Below are positions 62,724 through 64,000 of a stretch of 64,000 nt of DNA, one piece after another. Source of the DNA: Bog-257 sp963834135 (GTDB lineage: Bacteria > Acidobacteriota > Terriglobia > Terriglobales > Acidobacteriaceae). The translations under genes and the position numbers were made by a program. The notes beneath the pieces are model-generated. The model saw nothing but the letters and a program-made list of their open reading frames with translations, searched no databases and was not told the origin of the DNA. The stretch spans positions 372,001-436,000 of the forward strand of contig CAWIAN010000005.1 in the NCBI GenBank assembly GCA_963834135.1, given 5' to 3'. Every line of letters begins with the position of its first letter. Position 1 is the stretch's first letter.

Positions 62724-64000
62724 ATGGCAGACTACATCTATAGCATGGAAACCCGGCTCACACCGGATCAGCAAAGTGGTGTGAACCTGGTACAAGAAAT
62801 CGCCCGCCGCGCCGGCCTGAATCTGTATCTCACCGGCGGCACCATTCGCGACCTGATCACCGGCTTTCCCATCCGCGACATCGATCTCAGCATCCAGGGC
62901 AATCCTCTTAAGTTGCAGAAAGAATTGGAGAAGTCCGGGATTTCGACCCAAGGTGTGGACGAAGACCTGCGGACGCTCCAGTTGCTGATGCCGGGGAATG
63001 TGCGCGCCGAGCTCAACATGACGCGCGCCGAGGTCTATGACAAGCCCGGCAAGGCGCCGGTGGTTACGCCCGCCACCATCAACGAAGACCTGCGCCGCCG
63101 CGACTTCACGGTCAACGCCATGGCGCTTTCGTTGAATCCTGGCTCACGCGGCTTGCTGCTGGACCCGTTCAATGGCATCGCCGACATCGAAGCGAAGGTG
63201 CTGCGCATCCTGCACAACTACGCCTTCCTGGAAGAGCCGGTTCGCCTGATGCGGGCTACGCGATTGAGCGCGCGCTTTCATTGGCCGCTCGAAGAGCGCA
63301 CCCAGGCGCGCTACGACGCAGCGAAAGAAAATAATTACATTGAATATCTGAACAAGCGCATGATCGGCTACGAGCTGGAGCAGGTGGCGCACGAGGAAGA
63401 TCCCGTGCATATCATGCGCGCGCTCGAACGCGAAGGCTGGTTGAAGATCCTGCATCCGCACTGGACGATGGCGAAGGTCGAGTCCAGTGACGTAGGCCAC
63501 GTCGTGAAGGTGCGCCAGCAGATGAACGAACTGGGCTACCTGATTGAGACCGGGCCGATTGCAATGTACTTCCTCACCCGGAAGATGAGCGACAAGGATG
63601 TTTCGGACATCCAGCGCATGATTCCGCGGCGCGATTTCGTGGACAAGTGGAAGCACCTGGAGAGCGGTGCCCACGACCTGGCGAAGAAGCTGACCGGAAA
63701 GGAAGCCGGCACGACATCGGGCGCCTGGAAGGTTTTGACGCAGGCTACGCCGGAGAATATTCTCTTCCTCACGCTGACCACGCGGCAGCAGGCGGTCGAT
63801 CAAAAGATCAAGAACTTCTTCGGAAAGTGGCGGCAGGTCAAAGAGAAATTGCCGTTTCCCGAGATGGCGGAGATGCGCATCACGCCGCAGCTTCCGGAGT
63901 ATCCGGAGCTTATGGAGAAGGCGTTCCTGCTGCTTCTCGATGGCAAGCTGCGCTCGCATACTGAGATTGTCAACTTCCTGAAGCCGTATGAGCCGCCTCC
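62724..64000 (+). CDS. CCA-adding/poly(A) polymerase family nucleotidyltransferase, 5' part
   Basis: This is the first 425 codons of a class II tRNA nucleotidyltransferase/poly(A) polymerase, open to the window end. The N-terminal catalytic site has GGTIRDLITGFPIRDIDLSI with the metal Asp residues, then RRRDFTVNAMALSLNPG and the neck-type motif EEPVRLMRATRLSARF. The enzyme adds CCA (or A) to tRNA 3' ends. The ATG at 62724 was chosen; ATG 62745 is an alternative. Confidence 0.9.
   Translation, partial: MADYIYSMETRLTPDQQSGVNLVQEIARRAGLNLYLTGGTIRDLITGFPIRDIDLSIQGNPLKLQKELEKSGISTQGVDEDLRTLQLLMPGNVRAELNMTRAEVYDKPGKAPVVTPATINEDLRRRDFTVNAMALSLNPGSRGLLLDPFNGIADIEAKVLRILHNYAFLEEPVRLMRATRLSARFHWPLEERTQARYDAAKENNYIEYLNKRMIGYELEQVAHEEDPVHIMRALEREGWLKILHPHWTMAKVESSDVGHVVKVRQQMNELGYLIETGPIAMYFLTRKMSDKDVSDIQRMIPRRDFVDKWKHLESGAHDLAKKLTGKEAGTTSGAWKVLTQATPENILFLTLTTRQQAVDQKIKNFFGKWRQVKEKLPFPEMAEMRITPQLPEYPELMEKAFLLLLDGKLRSHTEIVNFLKPYEPP

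Overview
The window is 64 kb of GC-rich, gene-dense bacterial chromosome. Its content points to an acidobacterium of the Terriglobia/Koribacter type. The support is a FtsX/MacB-type orphan permease of the acidobacterial ADOP kind, a GloVer-repeat secreted protein, many secreted proteins of unknown function, a Gram-negative envelope gene (lpxD), TonB and BON modules, frequent GTG/TTG starts, and numerous interspersed palindromic repeats. The taxonomic call is inference from content; no 16S gene is present.

Layout. 1-6.9 kb: the 3' end of glmS, a quinone oxidoreductase-like gene, small secreted/membrane proteins, a mini HExxH membrane protease and a winged-helix AAA+ ATPase. 7.6-12.2 kb: a same-strand array of three paralogues sharing one 190-residue N-terminal module. 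The first is the module alone, the second adds a Cys motif, a membrane span and a TonB C-terminus, and the third adds the same Cys motif at the same residues, a membrane span and a BON domain. A promoter/operator-like region lies before the array and a clean terminator after it. 12.5-32.4 kb: mixed genes, including an overlooked 50-residue metallothionein, a GloVer protein, an LssY-domain protein, a DUF1624 acyltransferase-like protein, an aldo/keto reductase, a CHASE3/PAS histidine kinase, an M28 peptidase, an ADOP permease, a Na+/H+ antiporter, a TauE exporter and an outer-membrane barrel protein with a small Cys/His-rich partner.

32.8-49.1 kb: a respiratory complex I locus, nuoA, then nuoC-D-H-I-J-K-L-M-N. 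A two-gene phosphatase operon on the opposite strand sits between nuoA and nuoC, where nuoB would be expected, and nuoB, E, F and G are not in the window. A REP-associated tyrosine transposase (RAYT) gene lies between nuoL and nuoM. Palindromic repeats with GTAG/CTAC ends, the likely RAYT substrates, fill the D/H, H/I, J/K, K/L and L/RAYT gaps. Their right ends stop 10-16 nt before the next nuo start codon. The RAYT reading frame itself runs through a 42-bp tandem array of such repeat ends. nuoM carries a C-terminal tail from a different repeat family.

49.7-64 kb: mtnP, a PfkB kinase and a GT-C-type membrane protein. Next is an overlapping envelope/peptidoglycan operon (dapF with an apparent frameshift, an LD-carboxypeptidase, mpl, an M61 peptidase, a PlsC-type acyltransferase). 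After that come a lipoprotein, a REC-PAS regulator, lpxD, a conserved small protein and the 5' part of a CCA/poly(A) nucleotidyltransferase. I saw no rRNA, tRNA or CRISPR. The two strongest candidates for undescribed biology are the RAYT/repeat colonisation of the nuo operon and the three-paralogue module array.
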